Below, piece after piece: positions 5,204 through 5,417 of a DNA stretch of 5,417 bases (position 1 is the stretch's first letter; each line of letters begins with the position of its first letter). Where the stretch lies: contig JAACDT010000284.1 of NCBI GenBank assembly GCA_009936885.1, positions 1 through 5,417 of the forward strand, given 5' to 3'. A model generated the notes under the pieces. The model was not told where the DNA came from. It saw nothing but the letters and a program-made list of their open reading frames with translations, and searched no databases. A program made the translations under genes and the position numbers. This stretch comes from Alphaproteobacteria bacterium. GTDB taxonomy: Bacteria > Pseudomonadota > Alphaproteobacteria > Puniceispirillales > Puniceispirillaceae.

Positions 5204-5417
5204 TCATAACTGTCCATCATTCATTGCTAGCTCGAAGAAGTGCACATGGTCAACAAAGTAACGGGCCTCCTGTTTTTCTAAAACTTCGTTTATTATAAAT
5301 TTTATTCTGTTTGATGTGAACTCAAGATTTTCTGAACCTATAAAATCGCTCTTTTTCATATCACCAAGAGAGTTTAAAACTGCGGAGACCATCATGGGTT
5401 CAAACGCTGACATCTGC
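5204..5417 (-). CDS. Unrecognised protein, C-terminal part only (gene enters from right edge)
   Basis: The frame is open from the right edge to a TGA at 5206-5204. It encodes at least 70 residues ending in ARYFVDHVHFFELAMNDGQL. An ATG at 5413 exists but the frame continues upstream beyond the window, and no ribosome site can be assessed, so this is most likely the end of a longer gene. Codon use is AT-rich like the neighbours. The residue pattern looks helical (NRIKFIINEVLEKQEARYFV). No membrane segment, no metal motif and no family signature were recognised. It is convergent with the hydrolase gene at a distance of 4 nt, consistent with the compact packing seen elsewhere here. Function is unknown. 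Confidence 0.5.
   Translation of the reverse strand, partial: QMSAFEPMMVSAVLNSLGDMKKSDFIGSENLEFTSNRIKFIINEVLEKQEARYFVDHVHFFELAMNDGQL

Overview
This is an AT-rich (roughly 40% G+C by eye), tightly packed stretch of bacterial chromosome. The gene set is CitE-like CoA-ester lyase, mesaconyl/itaconyl-CoA hydratase-like enzyme, GST, ketopantoate-reductase-like enzyme, SCO1/SenC and an MPH/lactonase-like metallo-beta-lactamase-fold hydrolase. Together with the very small intergenic gaps, this suggests a free-living, probably marine, low-GC alphaproteobacterium of the SAR116 or a similar type. That assignment is inference from gene content, not from a marker gene. No rRNA, tRNA, insertion sequence, phage gene or CRISPR array was seen.

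Layout. Positions 1-2159 hold a minus-strand operon read right to left: a GST (2159 to 1539), then 6 nt later a MaoC/FAS1-like hydratase (1532 to 687), then by an ATGA overlap a CitE-like lyase (690 to beyond the left edge). Positions 2160-2417 are a divergent control region. At 2418-3452 lies a plus-strand gene of the 2-dehydropantoate 2-reductase family. Its stop codon directly abuts the stop codon of a convergent minus-strand SCO1/SenC gene (4043 to 3453). Positions 4044-4317 are a second divergent control region, unusually rich in repeated AT-rich motifs. It is followed by a metallo-beta-lactamase-fold hydrolase (4318-5199). Four bases further on, the C-terminal end of an unrecognised minus-strand gene enters from the right edge (5204-5417).

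How the genes may work together. The hydratase and the lyase are translationally coupled and belong to families that act consecutively: a branched C5 enoyl-CoA such as mesaconyl-CoA or itaconyl-CoA is hydrated, and the citramalyl/malyl-type product is cleaved to acetyl-CoA or a related acyl-CoA plus a 2-oxoacid. The exact substrate cannot be read from the sequence. The GST at the head of the operon may deal with the electrophilic enoyl intermediates, but this is a hypothesis. SCO1/SenC acts in copper delivery to cytochrome c oxidase and stands apart functionally. The reductase-like and hydrolase genes are separate single-gene units. Their upstream regions share a near-identical 12-mer (TTATCRATAAAA), which raises the possibility of common control.

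No clearly unprecedented system was found. The points most worth a second look are the operator-like repeat array before the hydrolase gene, the 12-mer shared between two promoters, the altered nucleotide-binding motif of the reductase-like protein, and the GST-hydratase-lyase operon.
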